Source: JAJQBJ01 sp964387095 (lineage in GTDB: Bacteria; Bacillota; Clostridia; Oscillospirales; Oscillospiraceae). From it: 40,556 bases of DNA. The stretch is from NCBI GenBank assembly GCA_964387095.1, contig CAYLVH010000006.1:1-40556 (forward strand), read 5' to 3'. Positions 1 through 7,739 of the stretch are shown here, piece by piece; the stretch's first letter is position 1, and the number at the start of each line of letters is the position of its first letter. Both the position numbers and the translations under genes were made by a program. The notes beneath the pieces were generated by a model. That model did no database searches and was not told the DNA's origin. It worked only from the letters and a program-made list of their open reading frames with translations.

Positions 1-107
1 GGAAACAGGCCCTTCTCTATTGCCCCCAGGGGGAAAATTTGATAAACTAATAATCAATATAGATATCGTATCATCTAAATCCCCATGCAAAACGCGGGAG
101 GCATATT

Positions 108-1898
108 ATGCTGCTTCGGCAGGAACATATTTCGAAAACCTATGGAACCCGGACGCTGCTCCGGGATGTGACCCTCTATCTGAATGAGGGGGACCGCATT
201 GGCGTCATTGGCGTCAACGGCGCGGGTAAATCCACCCTGCTCAAGCTGGCCGCCTCTGCCATGGAGCCGGACGAGGGCACCGTCACCCGGGATCCCAATG
301 TGCGGGTGGAGTACCTTCCCCAGACGCCGGCCTATGACCCGGAGAAAACCGTGTTGGAACAGGTGTTTGCCGGGCTGTCCCCGGATGCCCGGGCCTTAAA
401 TGAATATGAGGCGAAGACCATCCTGACCCGGCTGGGCATCACGGAATTTGACCGGAGCATGGGAGAGCTCTCCGGAGGCCAGAGGAAGCGGGTGGCCATG
501 GCCTCCGCCCTGGTGCATCCCTGCGATGTGCTCATCCTGGATGAGCCAACCAACCACCTGGATGCGGAGATGATCGCTTGGCTGGAATCCACCCTGAACA
601 CCTTTAAGGGCGCGCTCCTGATGGTGACCCACGACCGCTATTTCCTGGAGCGGGTCACCACCCGGACGCTGGAGGTGGATCACGGCTCCATTTACGGCTA
701 TGAGGGCGGCTATTCCTCCTATCTGGCTGGCCGGGTCACCCGATTGGAGATGGAGCAGGCCATGGAGCGCAAACGCCAGGCCACCCTCCGCCGGGAGCTG
801 GCCTGGGTGCTGCAAGGCCCCTGTGCCCGGGGCACCAAGAGCCGGGAACGCCTGGAGCGTTATGAAGCCCTGAAGGCCCAGACCGGGCCGGAGGATCACC
901 CTGAGATGGGCCAAATCACGGCGGTTTCCAGCCGTCTGGGCAAGAAAACCATTGAGTTTCGGAATGTCAGCAAGTCCCTGGGGGGACGGCAGATCATCTC
1001 TGGCTTTGACTGCATGCTGCTGCGGGATGACCGCATTGGCATTGTGGGCCGCAATGGCTCAGGAAAGACCACCCTGCTGAATCTGTTTGCCGGCCGGTTG
1101 GAGCCGGACTCCGGCACCATCGTCCGGGGTGAAACGGTGAAAATCGGTTATTTTGATCAGGAGGGCGTGAAGCTGGATCCCAATCAGAGGGCCATTGACT
1201 ATATTAAGGAGAAGCGCAACTCCATTCCCACGCAGGAGGGCAACCTGACCGCCTCCAAGCTGATGGAGAAATTTCTGTTCTCCGGGGAGCTGCAATACGC
1301 CCCCATAGGGAAGCTCTCCGGGGGCGAGCGCCGCAGGCTGTTCCTGCTGGCAGTGCTTGCCTCCGCCCCCAATGTCCTGCTCTTGGACGAGCCTACCAAT
1401 GACCTGGATATCCCCACTCTAACCGTTTTGGAGGACTATCTGCAAACCTTCCCCGGGGCGGTGGTGGCCGTGTCCCACGACCGCTATTTTCTGGATCGTG
1501 TCTGCCGCCGCACCTTTGCGGTGGAGGGCAACGGCCAGGTGACCCCCCGCCCCGGTGGATACACGGAATATCTGGAATCCGGCCGCCGGGAAGAGAAGGC
1601 CACCAAGGCGGAAAAGGGGGAAAAGAAGGAACGCCCAGCCTCCAAGCCCCAGAAGCTAAAATTTACCTTTAAGGAAAAATTCGAATATCAGCATATTGAG
1701 GAGGAAATTGCTGCCCTGGAGGCACAGCTTGCTGAGAATGAAGCCCGGCAGGCGGCAAAGGCCACGGATTATGTGGCTCTGGAGGAGCTTGCGGCCCAGC
1801 AGGCTCAAATGGAGAAGGCCCTGGAAGAGAAAATGGAGCGCTGGGAATATCTCATGGAATTGGCGGAAAAGATTGAAGCACAAGGCCAGATAACATAA
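108..1898 (+). CDS. ABC-F family ATP-binding protein, Uup-like
   Basis: This encodes a 596-residue soluble protein with two ABC ATPase cassettes and no membrane segment, the ABC-F layout. Cassette 1 has Walker A GVNGAGKS (about residues 35-42), signature LSGGQ (121-125) and Walker B ending LDEPTNHLD (about 145-152). Cassette 2 has Walker A GRNGSGKT (about 313-320), LSGGE and LLLDEPTNDLD. The inter-cassette linker carries the charged arm expected of the family (roughly 215-260). A lysine-rich stretch and a C-terminal coiled coil (about 520-590) favour the Uup subgroup over EttA. ABC-F proteins act at the ribosomal E site, and Uup is also linked to DNA transposition and repair phenotypes. The ATG is preceded by CGGGAGGC. 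The stop is 12 bp before the decarboxylase start, so co-transcription is likely. Nothing here marks it as a resistance-type ABC-F, although that cannot be ruled out. Confidence 0.93.
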   Translation: MLLRQEHISKTYGTRTLLRDVTLYLNEGDRIGVIGVNGAGKSTLLKLAASAMEPDEGTVTRDPNVRVEYLPQTPAYDPEKTVLEQVFAGLSPDARALNEYEAKTILTRLGITEFDRSMGELSGGQRKRVAMASALVHPCDVLILDEPTNHLDAEMIAWLESTLNTFKGALLMVTHDRYFLERVTTRTLEVDHGSIYGYEGGYSSYLAGRVTRLEMEQAMERKRQATLRRELAWVLQGPCARGTKSRERLERYEALKAQTGPEDHPEMGQITAVSSRLGKKTIEFRNVSKSLGGRQIISGFDCMLLRDDRIGIVGRNGSGKTTLLNLFAGRLEPDSGTIVRGETVKIGYFDQEGVKLDPNQRAIDYIKEKRNSIPTQEGNLTASKLMEKFLFSGELQYAPIGKLSGGERRRLFLLAVLASAPNVLLLDEPTNDLDIPTLTVLEDYLQTFPGAVVAVSHDRYFLDRVCRRTFAVEGNGQVTPRPGGYTEYLESGRREEKATKAEKGEKKERPASKPQKLKFTFKEKFEYQHIEEEIAALEAQLAENEARQAAKATDYVALEELAAQQAQMEKALEEKMERWEYLMELAEKIEAQGQIT

Positions 1899-1910
1899 CA
1901 GGAGGCGCCT

Positions 1911-3260
1911 ATGCCCACACCCCTATATGAAAAATTGATAAAACTGAAGAGTAGCTCTCCCCTGTGGCTGGACATGCCCGGCCATCACGGAAAGAATTTG
2001 CTGGGGTTGGAGGACTGGACGGACCTTGATCGAACAGAGCATTCTGTCACTGGCGATCTGTTCCAGGGCGGGGACGCCATTGAGGAAGCGGAGCGGCTCT
2101 GGGCCAGGCGTTGGGGCGCGGAGGGCTGTTTATTTCTCACGGGGGGCTCCACACAGGGCAATCACGCCGCTCTGCACCTGTGGGGGGCTGGTGGAACGGT
2201 GCTGGCTGATCGGGGCATCCACCGTTCCCTGTGGAATGGGATGGCCCTATTGGATATGAATCCGGTCTTTTTAGAGCGGCCCTGGAGGGGAAATGAGGAG
2301 CTTGCGGGTCCCATCTCCAGGGAGACGGTGGAAAGGGCCTGGAAGGCCAATCCCCAGGCCAAAGGGGTGATCCTGACCTCCCCCACTTATTATGGTGTAA
2401 TTTCAGATATCACCGGTATCGCGGACTTCTGCCACAAAAAAGGGATCAAGCTCATGGTGGACTGCGCCCACGGGGCGCACCTGCCCTGGGTCGGCCTGCC
2501 CACCCCCTGCCAGCAGGGGGCTGATCTGACCATCATCTCCGCCCATAAGGAACTGCCCGCCCCGGGGCAGACGGCGCTGCTGCTGTACAACGGATTTTCC
2601 CCAGAGGCAGTGCGCCAGGCGGCCAGCATCTACGGATCCTCCTCGCCCAGCTATTGGATGATGGCGGCGTTGGACAAAACCCTGGAATTTATGGAGCAGG
2701 ATACCGGCTACCGGGCCTTGGTGAAGGAGGAGCTGCCGGCTTTCCAGGCGGCGTTGGAGGCAGAGACCTGTTTTCGCCGGGTGGAGACCGACGACCCGGC
2801 GCGGCTGGTTATATCCACCGCCCAAACCGGCTATACTGGCTTTGAGGCCGCAAGGCTGCTGGAGACCAGCGATATCTATGTGGAAATGGCGGACCTTTCC
2901 CATTTGGTGTGCATCACAACCTGCGCGGATGATGGAGAGGTGTTTCGCCGCCTATTGACGGCATTGCGGGAACTTGACCGGATTGCCCCCGGTGGTGGGG
3001 AGCGGGAAGTTCTCCCCCCTCCCCCGGGGCTGCCGGAACGGGCCTGCTCCCTGCGGGAGGCCATGTTTGGGCCCCGGGAGCGCCGCAGCCTGGCAGAGTG
3101 CCAGGGAAGGATCTCCGCTGAACAGATCGCGCCCTATCCCCCTGGGGTTCCGGTTATTGCACCGGGGGAACGAATTGAGAAAAAACATCTGGCCTATTTG
3201 GAGAAAATAGGCTATAATATAGTAAAATGTGCAGATATCCTCTGCCGGGACAATTTTTAA
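1911..3260 (+). CDS. Orn/Lys/Arg decarboxylase family PLP enzyme (YaaO-like)
   Basis: This 449-residue protein is a fold-type I PLP enzyme of the Orn/Lys/Arg decarboxylase major-domain family. The PLP lysine is K213 in SAHKELPAPGQTA. Upstream lie the cofactor-loop sequence GGSTQGNHA and the aspartate/histidine motif DCAHGAHLPW. It is far shorter than the roughly 700-residue inducible decarboxylases because it lacks their N-terminal wing domain. Its size fits the Bacillus YaaO/SpeA-type short form. The preferred amino acid (arginine, lysine or ornithine) cannot be read from the sequence. The likely role is cytoplasmic polyamine or diamine production. The start ATG follows GGAGGCGCCT. The next gene is darA, the same neighbourhood as yaaO-tmk-yaaQ in Bacillus subtilis but without tmk between them. 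Confidence 0.88.
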   Translation: MPTPLYEKLIKLKSSSPLWLDMPGHHGKNLLGLEDWTDLDRTEHSVTGDLFQGGDAIEEAERLWARRWGAEGCLFLTGGSTQGNHAALHLWGAGGTVLADRGIHRSLWNGMALLDMNPVFLERPWRGNEELAGPISRETVERAWKANPQAKGVILTSPTYYGVISDITGIADFCHKKGIKLMVDCAHGAHLPWVGLPTPCQQGADLTIISAHKELPAPGQTALLLYNGFSPEAVRQAASIYGSSSPSYWMMAALDKTLEFMEQDTGYRALVKEELPAFQAALEAETCFRRVETDDPARLVISTAQTGYTGFEAARLLETSDIYVEMADLSHLVCITTCADDGEVFRRLLTALRELDRIAPGGGEREVLPPPPGLPERACSLREAMFGPRERRSLAECQGRISAEQIAPYPPGVPVIAPGERIEKKHLAYLEKIGYNIVKCADILCRDNF

Positions 3261-3280
3261 CTGGAGGAAAGGGAAAACGG

Positions 3281-3604
3281 ATGAAACTGATTTTTGCGAT
3301 TGTAAACCAGGATGATGCCGCAACCCTGACGCAGGAGCTGCTGAAAAAAGGGTTCTCCGCCACATCCATGATGTCCACTGGCAGCTTTCTGATGGAAAAC
3401 AATGTCACCGTAATGGTGGGCGTTGACCAGGAGAAGGTGCAGGCAGTGATCGACGTAGTGCGCTCCACCTGTCACCAGAGGGAAGAAACCCGGCCCGCTT
3501 CCGCGGCCAATTCCTTTGGATATTACCCTTCTATGCCTGTGGAGGTGGTAATAGGCGGCGCCACCATCTTTGTGGTGGACATTGAGCGGTTTGAGCGCGT
3601 ATGA
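3281..3604 (+). CDS. darA: Cyclic-di-AMP receptor DarA/PstA (YaaQ, PII-like)
   Basis: This 107-residue protein belongs to the DarA/PstA PII-like family, which binds cyclic di-AMP as a trimer. It begins MKLIFAIVNQDDA and has the family core GFSATSMMSTGSFL followed by ENNVTVMVGV. Most relatives have TGGFL and a GN turn at these places, so the ligand loop is slightly divergent. The start at 3281 follows CTGGAGGAAAGGG. An upstream in-frame extension to 3227 overlaps the decarboxylase and lacks a ribosome binding site, so it is not used here. The stop overlaps the holB start as ATGA, implying translational coupling. The downstream target of DarA is not known from the sequence. Confidence 0.92.
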   Translation: MKLIFAIVNQDDAATLTQELLKKGFSATSMMSTGSFLMENNVTVMVGVDQEKVQAVIDVVRSTCHQREETRPASAANSFGYYPSMPVEVVIGGATIFVVDIERFERV

Positions 3605-4572
3605 GGCAGCCGATTCCATTGAAGGGCAACGCCGCCCTCCATCATCAGCTGGAGGGGCGGCCCCTGAGCCATGCCTACATTCTCAGCGGTCCGGTGGGCT
3701 CTGGCCGTCATACTGCGGCAAATTGGATTGCAAAGGCTATGGTCTGCGCTTCTCAGGGTGACCGCCCCTGCGGAAGTTGCCTGAACTGCCGGAAGGCGGA
3801 GGAGCGCATTCATCCAGATATCATCTATGTCCCTGATGGCGGGGAGCTGAAGGTGGAACAGGCCAGAGATCTGCGGGGGGATGCCTATATCTGCCCCAAT
3901 GAGGCGGATCGGAAGGTCTATATCTTCGAGAACGCAGGCGACCTCAGTGAAAAGGTGCAGAATGTGCTGCTGAAACTGGTGGAGGAGGGGCCGGAATATG
4001 CGTCGTTCCTCTTTATCACCCAGCACGCGGGGCAGCTGCTGCAAACCATCTGCTCCCGGTGTGAGGAGTTAAAATTAACCCCGGTTTCCCCGGCAGAGCT
4101 GATGGAGGTGCTATCCGCCCGCTATCCGGACAGGCCGATGGAGGAGCTGCGCCGCGCCGCAGCCCGCTGTGGCGGGATTGTGGGACAGGCCATGGCCATG
4201 CTGGAGTCTGAAGAGGATGAGGACGCGGCTGCCATGGAGCCTCTGGCGGAGGAATTCTGCGCCGCCCTGGCGGCAAAGGATGAGCTGGGCTTGGCGACTT
4301 TTATGGCGGCCCAGGAAAAGCGGACCCGCCAGGAGCTGACGCTTTTTTGCCATCAGTGCAGGGAGCGCCTGCACAGCGCCGTGTTGATCTCGGCGGGACT
4401 GCCGGGCCGGTGTGACGGAGCGTCGGCGGTGGCCCTGAGCCGCCTGAACCGTGCCCAGCTGCTGATGCTGTCCGGCCTGATGGAGGAAGCTCTCCGGCGT
4501 CTGGAGGGCAACGCAGGTGGAGGCCACTTGCTGGGGTGGCTGACCGTGTCCTGCGTCAACGCAATTTTATAG
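3601..4572 (+). CDS. holB: DNA polymerase III subunit delta'
   Basis: This 323-residue protein is the delta' subunit of the clamp loader, which loads the beta sliding clamp at replication forks. The N-terminal AAA+ region has a degenerate P-loop, GPVGSGRHTA (about residues 30-39), with arginine in place of the Walker A lysine. That fits a non-hydrolysing delta' subunit. Four cysteines, C49 and the cluster C57-GS-C60-LN-C63, match the zinc module. The SRC motif (ICSRCEEL) supplies the arginine finger used by the neighbouring tau/gamma subunit. The C-terminal half is helical, as expected for the collar. The start ATG overlaps the darA stop by 4 bp and ricT follows 40 bp downstream. Confidence 0.92.
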   Translation: MRQPIPLKGNAALHHQLEGRPLSHAYILSGPVGSGRHTAANWIAKAMVCASQGDRPCGSCLNCRKAEERIHPDIIYVPDGGELKVEQARDLRGDAYICPNEADRKVYIFENAGDLSEKVQNVLLKLVEEGPEYASFLFITQHAGQLLQTICSRCEELKLTPVSPAELMEVLSARYPDRPMEELRRAAARCGGIVGQAMAMLESEEDEDAAAMEPLAEEFCAALAAKDELGLATFMAAQEKRTRQELTLFCHQCRERLHSAVLISAGLPGRCDGASAVALSRLNRAQLLMLSGLMEEALRRLEGNAGGGHLLGWLTVSCVNAIL

Positions 4573-4612
4573 TCAGGGAAGGTAGTAATTCCTGGCTTCT
4601 AGGAGAACAATT

Positions 4613-6004
4613 ATGACTGAAATCATTAGTGTCCGCTTTAAAAAAGGCGGAAAAGAATACTATTTTAATCCAAATGGGATGCAGTTTCAGCCGGGTCAGA
4701 GCGTGATCATTGAAACGGCCCGGGGGGTGGAGTTCGGCGAATGCACCCAGGGCAACAACCTTGTGGATGAGATGACGCTGGTCTCTCCCCTGCGCCCGGT
4801 GCTGCGAGCTGCCACGCCCGAGGATGAGCAGACCCTGGAACAGAATAAGAAGAAGGAAGCCCGGGCCTTTGAGATTTGCGAGAAGAAGATCGCGGAGCAC
4901 GGATTGGATATGAAGCTGGTGGAAGTGGAGTACAACTTCGAGGGCAGCAAGATCCTGTTTTTCTTCACCTCAGACGGCCGGGTGGACTTCCGGGAGCTGG
5001 TGAAGGACCTGGCAAGCGTGTTCCACACCCGCATTGAGCTGCGCCAGATCGGTGTCCGGGATGAGGCAAAGATGCTGGGAGGTCTGGGGGTTTGCGGACG
5101 CCCCTTCTGCTGCTCGGAGTTTTTGGAGGAATTCCAGCCCGTGTCCATTAAGATGGCCAAGACCCAGAACCTGTCCCTGAACCCTGTGAAAATCTCCGGC
5201 GCCTGTGGCAGGCTGATGTGTTGCCTGAAATACGAGCAGGACGCCTATGAGGACGCGCTGAAGCGTTGCCCCAAGAACGAGTCCTTGGTGGAGACGCCAG
5301 ACGGCATTGGAACCGTCTGCGCCGTGAACCTGCTGCGGGAGCAGGCAAAGGTCCGCCTGGATCAAAGTCCGGACAACCCCCAGAACTATGCCTGTGAAGA
5401 TATCAAGGTGATCCGTTCCGGCAAGGGCAAGCGCCCCGAGGGGTATGAGCTGCAAGAGCCGGCTGTCAAGGAGTCCCATCTCCGGGAGATCGCACCCCCC
5501 ACCCCCGTCCGTCCCTGCAATACGGAGCGCAAGGGTGATCCCTTTGGAGAGGTTCCATCTACGATTGCCCAGGCCAAGGGAGTCTCGGAGGAGTTGGAAG
5601 TTTCCACGGAGGTTTCCAAGGTCCCGGGAAAGCTGGAAAGGGCGGAAAAGCCGGTCCAGGGCAGCGGCCACCATGCCCGTACCCGAAAAAAGTCCACCAA
5701 ACCCGCCCCTAGCGGACAGAATAAGCAGGAGCAGTCCCAGCAGCAGAAAAAGGAGGGCCAGCCCAACCAGCAGCGCCGCCAGCGCTCCAAGCGGCAGCAA
5801 TCTGCCCATGAGGAGAGCGGTAAGCAGGAGCAGTCCCAGAGGACCCAGCCTGAGCAGAGGGGTCAGGGAAATAAGGGCAATCAGGAGGGCAGCCAGCGCC
5901 GGAGTAATAGCCGCCGCAATTACTCCCACCATAGATCCAAATCAAAGGGTGGCGGTGAAGGCAGTCCCAAGGGGGAAGTACCTAAGTCAGAATCCATGAA
6001 ATAA
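4613..6004 (+). CDS. ricT: PSP1/YaaT-family regulator RicT with long basic C-terminal tail
   Basis: Residues 1 to about 270 form the PSP1 (YaaT/RicT) domain. The family's cysteines are present: GVCGRPFCC (C161, C166, C167) and GACGRLMCC (C198, C203, C204). In B. subtilis RicT works with RicA and RicF in a complex carrying [4Fe-4S] clusters. That complex assists RNase Y-dependent mRNA processing and affects sporulation, competence and biofilm formation. This protein is 463 residues against about 275 in B. subtilis. The extra roughly 190 residues are low-complexity, rich in Q, K, R, S and G, and predicted here by eye to be disordered. The ATG follows AGGAGAACAATT. A strong hairpin terminator lies directly after the stop, ending the darA-holB-ricT run. 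Confidence 0.92.
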   Translation: MTEIISVRFKKGGKEYYFNPNGMQFQPGQSVIIETARGVEFGECTQGNNLVDEMTLVSPLRPVLRAATPEDEQTLEQNKKKEARAFEICEKKIAEHGLDMKLVEVEYNFEGSKILFFFTSDGRVDFRELVKDLASVFHTRIELRQIGVRDEAKMLGGLGVCGRPFCCSEFLEEFQPVSIKMAKTQNLSLNPVKISGACGRLMCCLKYEQDAYEDALKRCPKNESLVETPDGIGTVCAVNLLREQAKVRLDQSPDNPQNYACEDIKVIRSGKGKRPEGYELQEPAVKESHLREIAPPTPVRPCNTERKGDPFGEVPSTIAQAKGVSEELEVSTEVSKVPGKLERAEKPVQGSGHHARTRKKSTKPAPSGQNKQEQSQQQKKEGQPNQQRRQRSKRQQSAHEESGKQEQSQRTQPEQRGQGNKGNQEGSQRRSNSRRNYSHHRSKSKGGGEGSPKGEVPKSESMK

Positions 6005-6008
6005 AATC

Positions 6009-6045
6009 ACCGTCCGTCTTTGCGCAAGACGGACGGTTTTGTCGT
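6009..6045. terminator. Bidirectional intrinsic terminator between ricT and the YihY gene
   Basis: A 12-bp perfect stem (6009-6020 with 6026-6037) has a 5-nt loop. It is followed on the plus strand by TTT and a T-rich stretch. On the minus strand it is followed by GATTTTATTT. It lies between two convergent genes, so it can stop both. Confidence 0.85.
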
Positions 6046-6954
6046 TTATAGGGTACCCAGACGGGAGCCGGTCTCCTTTGCCCGGCGGTGGCAATAGACA
6101 ACATAATTCAAAATATTGCCCAAAAAGATCACATTGGAGATGAGATAAAGCCACAGCAGTAGGATCATCAAGGAGGCCAGGGAGCCATATACGATGGAGT
6201 ACCGGCTGGAGGTGCTGATAAAGAATGCGAATACGATACTGGCCAGAAGCAGAACCACAGAGGCACAGAAGGCGCCCAAAAGCACCGGGGGACGGGATTT
6301 CCCTGTGGGCATGGTGACCCGGTAAAGGGCAGCCAAAAAGAAAAAGAGCATGGCAAACATGACCAGGAAACGAACCCAGCCCCAGTGGTCCATATGCAGG
6401 TAAATATGCAGGGTCTGTTCCAGCAGGTGGATAAACCAGGTTCCGGTCAATAGAATTACCATGGAAAGATAGAGAACCAGGATGAGCAGAAGAGGCATAA
6501 TGATGGAAATGACCATGCGAAGCACGGAGGAAAGAGTGCTGGATCGAAAAATCTCGTTGTTGGAGCGCATGATGGTGCGGAAAGCTGACGAAGCACTGGT
6601 TATGATCAGCGCTATGCTGGCCACCAGAAGCGCAATGGAGTTGTTCTGGGCGATATAGGAGAAGTAGCTGCTCAGCAGCTCGGTCACATCCGAGGGAAGA
6701 TACCGTTGAATCAGAGCCAGAATGGCGTCCGGCGTCTCATTTAACAGGGAGAGGATGGCATTGACCATAATAATAAGGGGGAAAAAGGTGAAGATCAGGT
6801 AATAAGAAAGCGCCGCAGAGGAACGGGAAATACCTCGGTCCAGATAGACGGCCACAATGTCGTAGATTCCGCGCAGCGGAGATGGATTTGGCCCAATGAC
6901 CTTGTTATAGGCCTTTATAAAGGCCTGCTTGGGTTTACCCTTGGGTTTGCTCAC
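6046..6954 (-). CDS. YihY/BrkB family integral membrane protein
   Basis: The product is a polytopic membrane protein of the YihY (virulence factor BrkB) family, once called ribonuclease BN in error. It has a basic N-terminal tail, then about six hydrophobic segments. The typical SRSSAALSYYLIFTFFPLII segment comes early and LLLWLYLISNVIFLGN near the end. The function of the family is unsettled, with transport or envelope roles proposed. I place the start at a GTG at 6954 because AAGGGGGG sits 7 nt upstream. A GTG at 6972 would give 308 residues instead of 302 but has no ribosome binding site and lies almost on the predicted transcription start. It is a monocistronic gene, divergent from trmL. 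Confidence 0.85.
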   Translation of the reverse strand: MSKPKGKPKQAFIKAYNKVIGPNPSPLRGIYDIVAVYLDRGISRSSAALSYYLIFTFFPLIIMVNAILSLLNETPDAILALIQRYLPSDVTELLSSYFSYIAQNNSIALLVASIALIITSASSAFRTIMRSNNEIFRSSTLSSVLRMVISIIMPLLLILVLYLSMVILLTGTWFIHLLEQTLHIYLHMDHWGWVRFLVMFAMLFFFLAALYRVTMPTGKSRPPVLLGAFCASVVLLLASIVFAFFISTSSRYSIVYGSLASLMILLLWLYLISNVIFLGNILNYVVYCHRRAKETGSRLGTL

Positions 6955-6988
6955 GGGTTTGCCCCCCTTCACAGGATTCGTATGATGT

Positions 6989-6997
6989 AGTATATCA
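6989..6997 (-). promoter_or_regulatory. Extended -10 promoter for the YihY gene
   Basis: On the minus strand the sequence reads TGATATACT, a TGn-extended -10. The -35 position, 17 bp upstream, is poor (TTTTAA). Transcription would start near 6982, giving a short leader that contains the AAGGGGGG used by the GTG at 6954. Confidence 0.55.
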
Positions 6998-7146
6998 GAA
7001 AATGGCTGAAATTAAAAGTGAGGTCTGGTGAAAATTTCCAGCCAAAAGTTTTTGTAAAAAACAGAGGAAAACCGCTCTAAAAGGGTTCAAAAAAAATAAA
7101 TGTCAAAAAAAGTGTGAAAATTTTATTGTTTTTAAGAAAATAATAG

Positions 7147-7175
7147 TTGAATTTCCTAATCTTTTGCGCTAAAAT
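7147..7175 (+). promoter_or_regulatory. Sigma-A-type promoter for trmL-pgk
   Basis: TTGAAT at 7147-7152 and TAAAAT at 7170-7175 are separated by exactly 17 bp in a very AT-rich stretch. Transcription would start near 7182. This places the transcript start downstream of the TTG at 7147, so that longer open frame cannot be the translated form. Confidence 0.65.
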
Positions 7176-7212
7176 GAATTCTGCATATTCAGGGAGAGCG
7201 AGGAATGTCAGC

Positions 7213-7704
7213 GTGGTGAATATCGTATTGGTGGAACCGGAGATTCCTGCAAATACGGGAAATATCGCGCGAACCTGCGCGGTAACGGGAAGCCACCTGC
7301 ATCTGATCCGCCCCCTGGGCTTTGATATCAGTGATAAGGCGGTGAAACGGGCCAGCTTGACCTATTGGCCGCTGGTGGACCTCCACGTTTACGACAATTT
7401 GGAGGACTTCTTTGCCCAGAACCCCGCTCCCAATCTGTGGCTGACCACCTCCAAGGCTTCCAAGAGCTATACGGAAGGAGTATATGAGGACGGCTGCTGG
7501 CTGTTTTTCGGGAAGGAAACCGCCGGTTTGCCGGAGGCTTTCAGGAGGAAGTATGATGATCGCTGTGTGCGGATTCCCATGGTTCCTGTGCCGGAGGCCA
7601 GGTGTTTAAATTTGAGCAACTCCGTTGCTGTTTTGACCTATGAGGCCCTGCGCCAGCAGGGGTTCCCAGGCCTCTCTAGCAAAGGAGAAATGGCGACCCT
7701 TTGA
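7213..7704 (+). CDS. trmL: tRNA (cytidine(34)-2'-O)-methyltransferase, SPOUT family
   Basis: This is a small SPOUT (SpoU-type) methyltransferase of about 163 residues. Its family methylates the 2'-O of the wobble nucleotide in tRNA-Leu isoacceptors using S-adenosylmethionine. The N-terminal motif VEPEIPANTGNIART and the C-terminal knot motifs GKETAGLPE, RIPM and LNLSNSVAV are all present. The stand-alone length matches TrmL and not the larger TrmH proteins. The start is one of two adjacent GTG codons (7213 or 7216), with GCGAGGA 8 or 11 nt upstream. The N-terminus NIVLVEPEIP is the usual one. An in-frame TTG at 7147 falls inside the predicted promoter. pgk follows after 35 bp, so trmL appears to lead the glycolytic transcript. 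Confidence 0.9.
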   Translation: MVNIVLVEPEIPANTGNIARTCAVTGSHLHLIRPLGFDISDKAVKRASLTYWPLVDLHVYDNLEDFFAQNPAPNLWLTTSKASKSYTEGVYEDGCWLFFGKETAGLPEAFRRKYDDRCVRIPMVPVPEARCLNLSNSVAVLTYEALRQQGFPGLSSKGEMATL

Positions 7705-7739
7705 ACAGCGTGTGACGTGAATTTGGAAGGAGAGGAAAA

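Noticed and set aside
39..74. Possible promoter for the ABC-F gene (TTGATA with nearby TAGATA or TATCGT)
   Set aside because: Spacer lengths are 15 or 19 bp with weak -10 hexamers, and the upstream gene is outside the window, so no confident call is possible.
3671..3720. Loss of the Walker A lysine in HolB as a sign of inactivation
   Set aside because: Delta' subunits often lack a functional ATPase P-loop, so this is normal; the zinc cysteines and SRC motif are intact.
4970..5932. A 320-codon minus-strand leucine-rich frame opposite ricT that looks like a membrane protein
   Set aside because: The hydrophobic look comes from reading Q/K-rich codons (CAG, AAG) in reverse as CTG and CTT. There is no ribosome binding site.
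4613..6004. Possibility that the ricT tail is a frameshift product
   Set aside because: The frame stays open with consistent codon use and ends next to a strong terminator; no alternative frame restores a family-like ending.
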